Source: Lottia gigantea
Taxonomy: Eukaryota; Mollusca; Gastropoda; Lottiidae
Direction: 5' to 3'
Assembly: GCF_000327385.1 (NCBI RefSeq)
Contig: NW_008707425.1
Span: 912,133-976,132, forward strand
DNA length: 64,000 bases
The notes under the pieces were generated by a model. It was not told the origin of the DNA. It worked only from the letters and a program-made list of their open reading frames with translations, and searched no databases. This document shows, piece after piece, positions 49,820-60,440 of this stretch (position 1 is the first letter of the stretch; each line of letters starts with the position of its first letter). The position numbers and the translations under genes were made by a program.

Positions 49820-50355
49820 AAATATATGGGTGCACCATCAGTACTACCAAAACACGTGAAAGATGAATTAGCCAAACATCAAAGATCTCGACGATATGCT
49901 TTTTGACTTAACTATCAAAGATTTGACCAATCTCGCATATGATCTGGCCGTAGCCAACAGATTGAGTAAGGAGAACAAGTCCGCATGGAAGAAGTGGTAC
50001 TATGCCTTCATGAAACGACATCCAGTGCTAACTATCCGTTCGCCCGAGGCGACGTCACAAAACCGTACCAAGGGTTTCAACAGAAATAATGTGTATGAGT
50101 TCTTTGATAAATATCATGCAATAGTTGAAAAATACATTTTGACCCCCAAAAAAATCTACAATATGGATGAAACCGCCCGCTCAACCGTCCAAACTCCATC
50201 AAAAATGGTTTCAACAAAAGGCAAACGTCAAGTTGGCGTCAGTGCAGAACGTGGTACTAATACCACTGGTGTTCATTGTCATTAGGCAACAGGCCATTTC
50301 TTGCCGTCTATGCTCATATTCAAACGAAAGCGTTTGACTGAAATAGTCAATGTCG
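49820..50355 (+). mobile_element. Pogo-type transposase fragment (HTH and first catalytic Asp)
   Basis: On the + strand 49826-49890 gives GAPSVLPKHVKDELAKH, the typical start of the pogo/Jerky CENP-B-like region. After one frame change, 49896-50285 gives KKWYYAFMKRHPVLTIRSPE, AKGFN-like TKGFNRNNVYEFF and YNMDETARSTVQ. The Asp of NMDET is the first catalytic residue of the DDE/D domain. Past a stop at 50283 the frame continues as ATGHFLPSMLIFKRKRL. Similarity ends near 50355. About half of a pogo transposase, truncated before the second catalytic Asp, with at least one frameshift and one stop. It is dead. Confidence 0.85.
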
Positions 50356-50389
50356 ACAGTGGTACGACTTCGGCAAGTGGCAAGTGGTA

Positions 50390-50745
50390 CGACAACGATA
50401 TGGATGAAACCACCCACACCAAGCACATTGATCCTCTTCCTCGTCGTCGTCTTCAGAGTAAGTAAGCTCAGTAACAGATTTCTTATGTGGTATTTTGATC
50501 TTCTCTTCTCACAACAACCGCAGCTTTTCTCTTCTTAGCTGGTTTGTTAAGTTTTGTATTCATCAGGTCCCCATTCTTCCGCAGCTTGCCTTTTTTTATT
50601 TTCTCACTTTGTAGTTTTATTTTGGCTTCAAAATCGTTTTTGCATGGACTATCCGTTAAAACTTGTGATGAATATGTCTGCTTCTAACGTTTGCTTTTTT
50701 GTTTCGGCAATGGAGAAATGTCAGTAATTTTTGTCGTCACGACCC
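50390..50745 (-). mobile_element. Pogo-type transposase C-terminus, opposite orientation
   Basis: The reverse strand from about 50745 gives TDISPLPK and TYSSQVLTDSPCKNDFEAK. A Lys-rich stretch follows (KIKKGKLRKNG, NKPAKKRKA), then after a frame change KKSVTELTYSEDDDEEEDQC and a CxxC (CAWC). SPLPK, a V-L-T-D-S/T-P-x-K-N block, a basic tail, an acidic run and a cysteine pair are typical of pogo/Tigger-like transposase C-termini in invertebrates. It is oriented towards the N-terminal fragment on the + strand and meets it at 50355-50390, so the two are tail to tail. A local inversion or two independent insertions would explain this. One stop and one frameshift are visible. Confidence 0.7.
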
Positions 50746-51150
50746 CCCGTAATGGCCAGCATCTGCATTTCTCAGATATTTTACGAGTAGTGGTGATAAG
50801 AAGTTAGGCGTCTTGCAAAGGTACTTGATCACGTTGTATAATACATGTATTGGTCGTTCTGGCATGTCGGCCGTTGCTTGTATTTCCAATTCTCCAATCA
50901 TTGATTTCAGGTCCGCCATGTAAAGAATTCGTTCCGCTAGGGTGTTGAAACGAAGTCTGTTCCGCATATCGGCACTTAAAATAGCCATTCCCGGTTCTAT
51001 CACGAGGTGTTGACACATATATGAAACATTCCTGGTGCGGTTATTATCGGCCTGTGCGGTTTCCATTAAGTTACACATTGGACATAGAATTTCCCTTTGA
51101 TGTAACATCGTGGCTTTGACTGCGAATTTTGATCCAGTGCAATATAGGAG
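50737..51150 (-). CDS. Unrecognised open frame of about 123-135 residues
   Basis: On the - strand an open frame with a Met at 51108 runs to 50737; the frame is open a little further upstream (to about 51150). It encodes ILCPMCNLMETAQADNNRTR, MCQHLVIEPGMAILSADMRN, LAERILYMADLKSMIGELEI and YLCKTPNFLSPLLVKYLRNA. Composition is that of a real, largely helical protein with a few cysteines. No domain is recognised. It sits immediately upstream of the pogo C-terminal fragment on the same strand and may be another part of that insertion, a second element protein or a host exon. Confidence 0.4.
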   Translation of the reverse strand, partial: LLYCTGSKFAVKATMLHQREILCPMCNLMETAQADNNRTRNVSYMCQHLVIEPGMAILSADMRNRLRFNTLAERILYMADLKSMIGELEIQATADMPERPIHVLYNVIKYLCKTPNFLSPLLVKYLRNADAGHYGGS

Positions 51151-51423
51151 AGTGATTAGAATTTAAAGTGAGTAAAAATAAATACTCTGTTGATAAACAA
51201 CTTAAGGCTACCATTGATAAACTAGGGAAGAAAAAGCTATACTTTAGAAATAAATAACAGAAAGTTGATAAATTTTATATAATAAAATACGACTACCACA
51301 TATATTTATGTATAAGATATTGCTTGTCATTCCACCTTTTTCCACCTTCTTTTTTGTATTACGTAATTGTAAAGTACACATGTAATAAACTTTATAAGAC
51401 ACATTCAAAAGATCTTTCCAGTA

Positions 51424-51846
51424 GGAAATGTAACTAGGTCACAATTATTGCCCTTGACTTAGGAAAAACTTATTGTGAACGCAATGGAGACTACAATTTT
51501 TATTTGATTTTAATTAAATTTTGTGTGATCATTTATATTGATTGTATCTCGATTATCGGTTTTTGAGTGGTTGTCCTTAATAAAATATTCAGATTCAGAT
51601 CTCAGATATGAGATCAGCGTGATTTGATAATTTGATTTGATGTTTTTGGTTTTTAAGAAAGGGAGGATGTGATGATAACAAATGTTGTGAAAACTCAGCA
51701 TAAATAACTGACAGTAAATACATAATACATAATTATTATATCTACAAACTACAAATGCATGATGAAGATCATTAAAATGAGAAAATTCGTAGTTTTGTCA
51801 CTAAAGACTCTCTTATCATTTCTACCAGTGGGCGTATGCTATTTTT
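51424..51846 (-). mobile_element. TACGCCC element, decayed copy D
   Basis: Read on the - strand it has the family's start (CCAGTGGGCGTATGCTATTT at about 51829-51846 on the + strand is its inverse). At the far side it has unit sequence (ATTATTGCCCTTGACTTAGG, GAGACTACAATTTTTATTTG at 51440-51510). The middle is badly diverged. A minus-strand frame of 63 residues within it is not a gene. Confidence 0.5.
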
Positions 51847-52053
51847 ATTTCTTGCACGGGGGAAACCTGATGACATTCACGCAGTAATAAAATCAGATAT
51901 CAGTTGTTTCAATTTAATTTGTTCTCATCTGAATTCTTAAAATCGAATTCTACGAGTCAGATGTCCGATATTAATTCTGAAATAGACATCGACATACTCA
52001 GCTGGTAAAACAAATATATTTAATAAGGAAAAGAAATAAAGGAGAAAAAAATA

Positions 52054-52625
52054 GCTTGCCAGGCAAGGTAATATACGCCCATTGGCAGCTTTGATTTTTG
52101 AATAAAAATATTTAGCAGTACAGTAACAATCACCAGTATGAAATATTCAACCTTCAGTCATATACTTCTTTTGAACTCTGTAGGGCGATCCGTCAACAAT
52201 TGTGCCTTCTAGAGTGTTCACGAGCTAAAAATTGAACGCGTTTTCAATAGCAAGGGCAATAACTCATACTTATTATTTTTTGATTTTTCTGATTTTCAAT
52301 AGGGACTATCATTGGGTGATAACAAACACTCATGCCAAGTTTCGTCAAAATCCGTCAAGAATTGTCTCTTCTAGAGTGTTTACAAGCTAAAAATTAAACG
52401 CGTTTTCAAGAACAAAGGCAATAACTCATACTTAATATTTTTCGATTCTTCTGATTTTCATTAGGGTTCTTCCTTGGGTGATTACGAACACTCATATCAA
52501 GTTTTGTTAAAATCCGTCAAGAATTGTGTCTTGTAGAGTGTTTACGAGCAATTGTGGACGGACGGACATGGGTGACGGTAATATACGCCCCCCCCCACCC
52601 CCATTTCATGTGGGCGTATAAAAAA
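52054..52625 (+). mobile_element. TACGCCC element, copy B, with end hairpin
   Basis: The left end reads GCTTGCCAGGCAAGGTAATA then TACGCCCATTGG. Two tandem units start near 52254 and 52416 (period about 162 bp) with a partial unit before them. They share GGCAATAACTCATACTT, GATTTTC, CACTCATRYCAAGTTTYGT and AAAATCCGTCAAGAATTGT. The end has GTGGACGGACGGACATGGGT, then TACGCCC, a C-rich spacer and GTGGGCGTATAAAAAA, so the final 40 bp can fold as ATACGCCC...GTGGGCGTAT. The unit sequence differs from copy A, but order and ends are the same. A subfamily of the same element. Confidence 0.7.
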
Positions 52626-52726
52626 GGTGTTAACAAAAGAAATCAACGTTTAAGTTGAATGCCTGTTGTCAGTACAATAACAATGACAATCTTTTGCCTA
52701 GACCGAATCATCTGTCTCTATTCCAG

Positions 52727-52841
52727 CCTCTGATAGCTATTTGGACGGAAGTGTAGAGACAGTAAAAATAGGCCCTGTTAAATGGGGATTTCCACCAGAG
52801 GCAGATGTTTCGGACCGTCCTTTACCCTGCTTTGCAAACAG
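52727..52841 (+). CDS. Candidate internal exon of an unknown host gene
   Basis: A pyrimidine-rich acceptor (CTGTCTCTATTCCAG, ending 52726) precedes a 115-bp open stretch encoding SDSYLDGSVETVKIGPVKWG then FPPEADVSDRPLPCFAN. A donor-like AG/GTATAA follows at 52841-52842. The amino-acid composition is unlike AT-rich noise: it has Trp, Pro, Asp and Cys in balanced use. The same frame also runs on to a stop at about 52894. I do not recognise the protein, and no neighbouring exons were found. Confidence 0.35.
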
Positions 52842-52894
52842 GTATAACAAACCTGAACATATACTTGTTAAATATGAGACTTTGGATAAATTTT

Positions 52895-54435
52895 GATCGT
52901 ATTTTTTTTTTAAACTTGGTGTTGTTAGTAGATATGCAATGGTATAACATCACAAGACATTTTTATTCTACGTAGAATCTGAAATTAAGTACAAATCGAT
53001 ATTCTGAGATAGGGCAAGTACAATAGATATAAAATCGATACCCATGTAAAGTTAGTTTATATATAAAACAAGGTCTTTTATGTGAGACACAAAAATTTGG
53101 TTAGAGCATTTGGTTTATGGAATACAACTGTATTTTTATTCTTTAATACCACAAGTTTATATAGAAATATACCGGACTTCTTTCTGATAGTTTATTAGTT
53201 AAGATTGAATTATGTGAAATAGACCCAAGATGATAAAATAAGTTGATTATAAAATGTGTGCTTAGATAAACGAATTTCATAAATTTCATATTACATAAAC
53301 ACGAGCGAAAACACGAGCATGTGAGAACTAATTAAATCTTTTAATCAAAGTTATGTTATTTGGCACAATTTCATGCCTTATGACTTTAGTTTTAACTGAG
53401 GCGTCAACTCTAAAAAATGCCAGGTTGTTCTGTTTTCATGATCTAATCAGCATAGTTTTATATCGTCGTTTTTATGAACCTGTGATATGAACCCGAAAAC
53501 AGTACTGTTGTGTGATAATAGATAGTTTTGTATTTATGTAAACAATATCATGATCTGGTGTCTATCGATGAAGATTGTTTTTGGCTGTTATCAATTAGTA
53601 CTTCTGTAAAATAATTCGTTGAGAAAAAAGTCTAATTGGATTTTGCAAACATTTTTTTGTTTTTTTTTTATACTAAAACAGTCACAAACGAAGTGATAAC
53701 TATAGGGAAGGTGATGAAACATTTGACAACAGAGAAATGTAAAAAAAAATGGCTAATTCAAATTCACGTTTGACAATTTGACATTCAAGCTAATAACTAA
53801 GCTACATCTAAGTGGAAACATTTAAGGCTTTTTGTACTATTACTCATTAATGTCTCTTTCCTGTTCATTTTCTACTTATCCAATTGGTTTGTCTATAATT
53901 GGTATGTTTCGGCGAATTATTGTTTTTTCGTGTTTCACACTAACCCTGTGGTTTTAAGTAATGAAATTGCCCTTCGAAATGAATTAAGTTAACATACATA
54001 TGGATGGAATCAATAATACAGTTCTCAACAGACATTAATAATTTCTGGAGTTGATTCAATTTCTTTACGAAATTGAATTTAGCAAATAATATGATAAAAT
54101 TGGTTTAGAGTCATACATAGTTTAATGGCGGCAGATTCTTCTCCAATAACGAGATTTGTTTCTTAGAAATATTCCTTATGACATTAGATTCAGCTACCAT
54201 AAAACTTGATAATTACACCACCAATGTAGACGGACAATGGAATCGAATAAAAATAGTTCAGTATTGCAATAAATAATGACATATCCTGCGGCCAAAAATA
54301 CACGTCTCTATACAGACATTGAAATAAATCTTCCTGATAAGAGACTAAAAAACAAATTATAACAAGCATGAACTAGTTCGAGAAGGTCAACCCTCTATTC
54401 TTTAGGTATATAAGTGGTCATACGACACTTTCGAT
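52895..54435. other. Intergenic, no gene seen
   Basis: AT-rich. No coding motifs and no paired repeats noticed. Confidence 0.45.
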
Positions 54436-54437
54436 TC

Positions 54438-54815
54438 TCATACGCCCATGTGGAAATGTGGACGTATATTGTCGTCTCCCCTGTCCGACCGTCCACATTT
54501 CTTGTGAGCACAATAGAGACTACAGCTTTTATCTGATCATGATGAAACTTGGTATGCATGTATATATTGATGATTTCGCAGTTCAAATTTGGTAATTATC
54601 GGATGGATGATTTTTGAGTCATTGCCCTTGAATTAGTAAAAAAAAGCGCCAAATTTGAATTGTGCACATGATAAAGGCTCTAATTTATAGCTGGTCTTGA
54701 TGAAACGTGGTATGCATGTATTGGTGAGGTCTCTGTCAAGTTCGAATTTGATATTACTCGAATTTGTTAGTAATTGCGGCTACATTCTTTATCTGATCAA
54801 GTAATAATAATAATC
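54438..54815 (-). mobile_element. TACGCCC element, copy C, reverse orientation
   Basis: The end hairpin lies at 54439-54469 (CATACGCCCATGTGGAAATG then TGGACGTATAT), the inverse of the copy B terminus. It is followed by GTCCGACCGTCCACATTTCT and unit sequence in reverse (GAGACTACAGCTTTTATCTG, GATGAAACTTGGTATGCATG, GAGTCATTGCCCTTG). A second unit starts near 54670. The far end fades out at about 54815. Confidence 0.6.
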
Positions 54816-55035
54816 AAGTATATATATATATCAACTTTGAATTGACAACTTTGGTCAAATATGATAGAGGCAATAATTATACTAGATGATTAAAATTGAA
54901 ACACTGTGTATGACCTTTTTCATTGTGTCATTTTGACCCAAGTTAAAATGAGTAATTAACAATGCGGTGAGTTTGGTCTGATTGTACTAACGGGACTCCT
55001 ATTAAGTCTGTATCTATTTTTAGTTACGGGAGTCC

Positions 55036-55104
55036 TGGTTTCGAGCAATTGTGGACGGACGGACATGGGTGACGGACATGGGTGACGGTAATATACGCCA
55101 TAAT
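55036..55104 (+). mobile_element. TACGCCC element, terminal fragment
   Basis: GAGCAATTGTGGACGGACGG then ACATGGGTGACGG occurs with the GACGGACATGGGT block duplicated, and ends in GGTAATATACGCC at 55087-55099. It matches the terminus of copy B just before its hairpin and stops there, so it lacks the final GTGGGCGTAT arm. Confidence 0.6.
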
Positions 55105-56056
55105 TTTAGAATTAAAAGATTGTTTTGTTCATGATATTGTACTATTTGAAGAATTATCCTGATTCTCAAGAGTCCAACCACAGGCTGATTGTCCAACTGA
55201 AAAGCCTTAGATTGTCTTCGAGTCTATTAATGTATAAACATAGACATATAATTATCACTGTGATGCTTTTAATAGGGGGATTTCCAGCTAAAATTCGGCT
55301 CATTTTTTGGCGAAAATTTCTCAGAGAAACGTACATTGATTTTAAATATTAATTTATAATTATATAGTTGTTGTTTTAAACTGATATCCAAATCATACAA
55401 ACTAAACAGAACACATTCAATTTATTGACAAAAGTGTGCAATATGAACAATGCTACTGAAGTATGACCAAAACTACTTCAACATAATAGAAGCCATTTAA
55501 ATATAATCAAAGTAACGTCAATAATTAAAAAAAAAACCCTTTATTAGAGGTTGTATATGTTTATCGAGCTGTTTAGAATGATACGCCACATAGGCTGGAA
55601 AATCTCAATAAAGCTGTAATAAGAAATCAATGCCTTGATTGCCAAGACTGAAGAGTGAAGCTATTTTTCATTTAATCAACTTTAAATTTGAAGTTTGAAA
55701 TTTGATTGCATACTCGTTAAGTGTTAGAAGACTCTTAGTAAGGCTGCGTGCAGGACAACCATACCACATAGTACCCAATAATGTTTGCTTTGCGTAATTA
55801 CAGGAAGGATGTAACTGACAGCGATAAAACTAAATAACGGAACCAGGGGACTATTGTTACACATGCCTCTATGGCTTCTAGAGATAAAATCTCTTTTTTT
55901 ACAGCGATAAAAATACTCTTTTATTAGCATTTAATACAACTGATTTTATGAGTATTTATAGCCTAAAAAGGTTTTTTATAGCTGGGGAAATTCAAGTAGA
56001 CTTTCTAGAAAAATGTCCCAAAAAATCTGACTTGAATTTTTTGTAGTGGTTCAAAC
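55105..56056. other. Intergenic, no gene seen
   Basis: Frames at 55125 and 55724 show no recognisable motif. AT-rich. Confidence 0.45.
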
Positions 56057-56228
56057 ATTTAAAGGAGAATTCCGCTTTTTTGTGAGACGAAAAATTTGCT
56101 CAAATTTGTGAAAACTATACACCAAAATCTAGAGTAATGTGCCCTTTAACGTATCTGAAAGTTTTAACTAAAAAAAAATCCAGCCGTGGATTTTTAAACG
56201 CCAAAATATTTAAAAACATTACGTAAGG
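56057..56228. mobile_element. MITE copy 2 (TTCCGCTTTT ends), right end lost
   Basis: The left end is TTTAAAGGAGAATTCCGCTT. The interior matches 13860-13980 (GCTCAAATTTGTGAAAACTA, CCCTTTAACG, AAAAACATTACGTAA). The right inverted end seen in copy 1 is missing after 56228. Its spacing to copy 1 (42 kb) shows the family is dispersed. Confidence 0.65.
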
Positions 56229-57975
56229 TATTCAAGTTCTTCTTGCCTTTTGGAGGCTGTGAACATATTTCTGTACGGATTTGAGTAAAATAAACCCCTA
56301 ATTGTAGAGAAATAAGTTTCCTACGTATTCTAAATGGTTTCAACTAATAATATCGAGCCATTATAAAGTCAAACACCAAAACGAGTTCAAGCGGCTTAAT
56401 TAACTGCTCTCCGTTTTAAATTTAACCCTTAAAACAAATTCAGTTTGATCAAGAATATACATATATATATACTTTAGAAACATTTTCAGGTATTATTTAT
56501 GACATTTTTGATATTTTTCCACAATGGATATATTTTGCGCTATGTAATGTATACAATAAAATGATTTTCGGTCTCTGCGACAATTCCAGCAAATATTTAT
56601 CACGTTGGAGTGATAGAGATCACGATTTTCAAGTTGGCGGTAAGGTTTCACTCGGGTCAGCTTCAATTTGTTTGATACAGAATCAAGTGAAAGAGATTTG
56701 TTGATGATGACGAGAATTCGTTCTAAAAAATCGACATTACCATATAATGGTATGATGTAGACGTACCCTCATTAATGCACCTTCAATTATATGCAAAGTA
56801 ATGGACCATCTGCCTGGATTTATCTCTTTTATTTTGTCGTGCATGGAACAAAGTTTCAACTTTCCTGCCTTTATACACACAAAAATATTCGTTGTCGTTG
56901 TCCATCTTTTCAGACCTCTTCCATTGAAACGCTGTAGGAGGATATTATTTTAGTGTTCCTGGATATCGACCTATTTTCGAAATGAGCAGATTTTCCCAAA
57001 TTTTGACAGATTTCAAGCTTCGTTACCGTTACTTCATTCACACTGTTGACGAACATAAGGCTTCAAATAGCAAATCCGACCGGGGCATAAGCTGGAGGAA
57101 ACTAGAATCATGTACGTCTAGTAAGTTAAATCCGTATGTGTAGAATGGAAAGATACTGATGTGACTGTTTTACTAGTCTATTGGCGACTGAATGGATGGA
57201 TGGATGGATTTATTCGAGGGTCAGAATCTAAGAATAATTTTCTAAAAAAAAAAATGTGCGACATCCACCGTATAATTGATGTGAATGTAATGAAGTATTA
57301 TCAAAACATATATAGTTGATCGGGATGTTGGCCTAATATGTTCAATATGAAATAGTTAAAAGTTAAAGTATTTGATCTCCAGAAATACGTAATCATAATA
57401 TCGTCGGACAGTGTCTGGACAAGAAAGGTCAGCAAAGCGCGATAAAGAATATACACTACTCTAGTGTTGAAAAACATCGAAGGCGAAACATCTTTCAGTA
57501 AAAAATGAGTTATAACTGCTGTAATGTATACTATTTGTTAGGAAATTAAAAATATGTATCAGTAATCTCGAGGGTAATGTTGGTAACATTTGAAATATAC
57601 AAAATATTTATGATATCCAACTGAACAACAAAGGAAATATAACAAACATAAAATGTGATTAATAATATTAAAATGAGTGATTATTGATATTTATTACAAT
57701 TATAAAAAGGTCGTTATGAATATTCAGGAAACAATTAAATTAGAATAACTACACAAATACACATATAAATCTACCGGTTATTAAGTAATTAACACTTACT
57801 TGTACTTCAACCGAAATGTTCTGTACAAGAAATGAAATCGGAAGATGAATAAAGCGTGTATTATATTTAGTATGACTATGACAAAGATTAAAACGCGAAA
57901 GAGATATTTATATCTAGGAGGATTTTCCAAATTGCCGATTTGAGGTTGTATTATGTATTGTTAAAAAGTAAACTA
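56229..57975. other. Intergenic; ATGG microsatellite at 57192-57209
   Basis: No gene recognised. Bases 57192-57209 carry about four and a half ATGG repeats. Confidence 0.5.
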
Positions 57976-58185
57976 TTTACGAGGTTCTGTAGCACAGTTA
58001 GTGAGAGCGTTGATTCTTGACTGGCGTCAATTTCTTGGTTATTTCGAACAAATAGTAGTTTCTAATCGCGTGTTAAAGAACCAGCTTTGAATGGGTACGG
58101 ATAATCAGGGAAAGAAGTTTTATCCAAAAAAGTCTCTGGGTCATCTTCTTATAGTCAATAATAATAATAAAAATTTTTTTTTACA
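57976..58185 (+). mobile_element. tRNA-like SINE relic
   Basis: GAGGTTCTGTAGCACAGTTA then GTGAGAGCGTTG closely follows a tRNA 5' half: the TAGCACAGTTAGTGAGAGCG stretch corresponds to a D-arm with A-box. TTTCGAACA about 45 bases later resembles a decayed B-box. Unrelated sequence and an AATAATAATAA run with A/T tail follow near 58158-58185. A folding tRNA is not preserved (no acceptor stem match), so a tRNA-derived SINE is more likely than a tRNA gene. Confidence 0.45.
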
Positions 58186-58445
58186 TGGGTCCGAAAGAGG
58201 CCCAATACATAAGGACATGGTCCTGTCTAACATCCAGTTCATGTACAGTCTTGCTGTGGCATAACTCCTTCCGAGACAGTCTACAAACTTAACAGCCCAC
58301 CGTAAGCCCACACAAGGATTTTGTCCTGTCTAACATTCAGCCCATGGGAACAATACAATGAAACGGAAGAAAAAACAAATTTAAACAATATTTTGATGTA
58401 CAACTTGTTTAAAAATACACAAATACATGTATCGGTAATGTTGCT
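58186..58445 (+). repeat. Imperfect internal repeat
   Basis: AAGGACATGGTCCTGTCTAA then CATCCAGTTCATG (58212-58244) recurs at 58315-58347 as AAGGATTTTGTCCTGTCTAA then CATTCAGCCCATG, about 103 bp apart. The element it belongs to, if any, is unknown. Confidence 0.5.
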
Positions 58446-58701
58446 GTGATCAAGTACATGACCAGAAAAAGATGAACAGCCATTATAATATAATTAATTT
58501 GTTGAACATATACTATAAATGTACAGTTATTTATGAAATAAACAAGTACAAGTGTATTAGATGGACAGATTATGTGATCAAGTACATGACTACAAAAAGA
58601 TGTACAGCCATCATCATAATATAAATGATTTGTTACACATATACTATAAATGTAAAGCTATTTATATTTATGAAATACACAACAACATAGACGTTATGCT
58701 A
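58446..58701. repeat. 128-bp tandem duplication
   Basis: GTGATCAAGTACATGAC occurs at 58446 and 58574. Both are followed by AAAAAGATG-ACAGCCAT, AATTTGTT/GATTTGTT and CATATACTATAAATGTA in step, so a unit of 128 bp is duplicated once. Copies differ by scattered changes. Confidence 0.75.
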
Positions 58702-59194
58702 ACTTCAAAAAGAAGTACTGACACAAAAATACATTAAATATATCCATCAAAAATAGGTCAACAAGTTTCGGACTATTTTCAATTAAGTGAAATATTCCCC
58801 TTACTGAAATTAGTCAAACAATCGTTCAAGAGAGAAACAATTAGATATTCATGGTCAGAAAGTCCTGTGAGAATGTAAGCCTGTATAAAATAGACTTATT
58901 GCTAATTACACTTTGTGTGCCATACTATCAATCAATCGGCGACTAGAACTTGTTAAGTTTGAGGATTGGAAAAGAGAAGTTTCTCTCAGAAATGTCTTAT
59001 TTCAGTAAAACTTTCTGCAATCATATTTTCTAATATGTTATGCTGATTTTTGTCTGCAGCAATAGGTAAAATCAAATCAACTCTCTCGGATATATTCTTT
59101 ATTACACAGTGTAATGAAATACTGAGATTTGCGTGAAAACATTTTTCTTTTATATAGGGTAATGTATACACTAACCCGTAATCGGAGAGGGGAA

Positions 59195-59210
59195 GGGGGG
59201 GGGGGGGGGG
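59195..59210. repeat. Poly-G run (16 bases)
   Basis: Sixteen consecutive G, preceded by GGGGAA. On the - strand it would read as poly-Pro in the frame at 58986-59219, which is therefore not accepted as a gene. Confidence 0.9.
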
Positions 59211-59238
59211 TGGCATCACAATACTGAAGCGTTTAAGT

Positions 59239-60140
59239 TTGATTGAGAAAATGGATACTGTAGTACAAGACCGGTGTCTTCAATCCTCCGACAGATCACT
59301 ATTTTGTTTCATCATACCTGATGAACATTCACACTTTAAATCGCAGTCAGCGTTGAAAAGTCTCAAAATGATCTGCTTGACTGTCGGGGTAGTCAGAGGA
59401 TTGAAGACACAGGTACAAGACTTTGGAGTTGATGGACGTCTACATCCATGGCATTTACTAGTTATCTACCGTCCTCCGCACTCTTCTGACAGATTTACTA
59501 TTCAGCAGTTTTAATCGGACAAATTCTGGATCCGTTTCTCACCCAGTTTTGCTGATTCCCAAGACTTCGCTACTGATCAGTCGCTGCCCTGGGATCATAT
59601 ATGTGAATGTTTTACTACGGCTATTCATCGTCACCCACTTGCCAGGATCACCGCTGCATACAGAATATTGTTAAGTCGGCATTCCGTGCTTCTTTTATTA
59701 CACCAGGACGTTGATGTGTTGTATGAGCTGTATAGTCCGCTTTGAGAACTGTCATGGATAGCCATGCCCTAAATCAGAATTCTGCTGTTTGACTGGTTGC
59801 CAGAATGTCGCCGCGGTCAGGTTAGTCTATTATACCCTATCTGCGAGAGCAGAATTCGCTTCAAAATAACTTACCTTCTGGAATAGTAACTCAAAAGTCT
59901 GATGAGATCCGGCTTGAGTCACCAACTGAGTCACCGTTTGTGGACCCGAACTGTAAAATATTCTCCCACAAGATCTATGAGTAATTGGCTTGTACAGTCA
60001 ATTCAAGGAATCCTACTTTCTTTGTAGTCAAGACTGCAGTTAAAATTGATGATATGATAGTTCTCGCTATTTTCTGTGATGTATATGTATAAATTGTAAA
60101 GCCTACTGAGATACTGTATAGAGTTGGCAATAAATAAACA
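59239..60140 (+). mobile_element. Possible LINE endonuclease relic
   Basis: The 91-residue frame at 59239-59514 ends HPWHLLVIYRPPHSSDRFTI. The V-x-Y-R-P-P-x-S block is characteristic of endonuclease domains of CR1/L2-type LINEs. Following frames (about 59520-59730) have coding-like composition (PWDHICECFTTAIHRHPLAR) but match no motif I can name. AATAAA at 60132 could be its tail. Broken, and assigned on one motif only. Confidence 0.35.
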
Positions 60141-60440
60141 CATTGAGATTTACGTCAACACGACATAAACAAATTTATTTTTACATAGTGTAATAAAATA
60201 CATTGAGATGGGCATAATCCCGACATGCTCAAAGGTTAGAAATTTCTGTTTGGACGGGAAGTTTGATTTTTGTTCCACCTGTAAAGTCAATCATAGAATA
60301 TTAGTCGCTCGTTGATTACATTTTATATACAAATGTACAGGCCTAGGGTGGAGCAGACACTTTATTTAGAAATTAGGATTAAGGGTCTTGATATTGGGTT
60401 TTCTTCTGTTCTTATTCTGATCTGAAATTAGAAAAAATAA

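Noticed and set aside
57976-58050. Functional tRNA gene
   Set aside because: The D-arm region is tRNA-like, but no acceptor stem, anticodon arm or intact T-arm can be formed.
58986-59219. 77-residue - strand frame with a proline-rich start
   Set aside because: The proline run is the translation of a 16-base G run; the rest has no motif.
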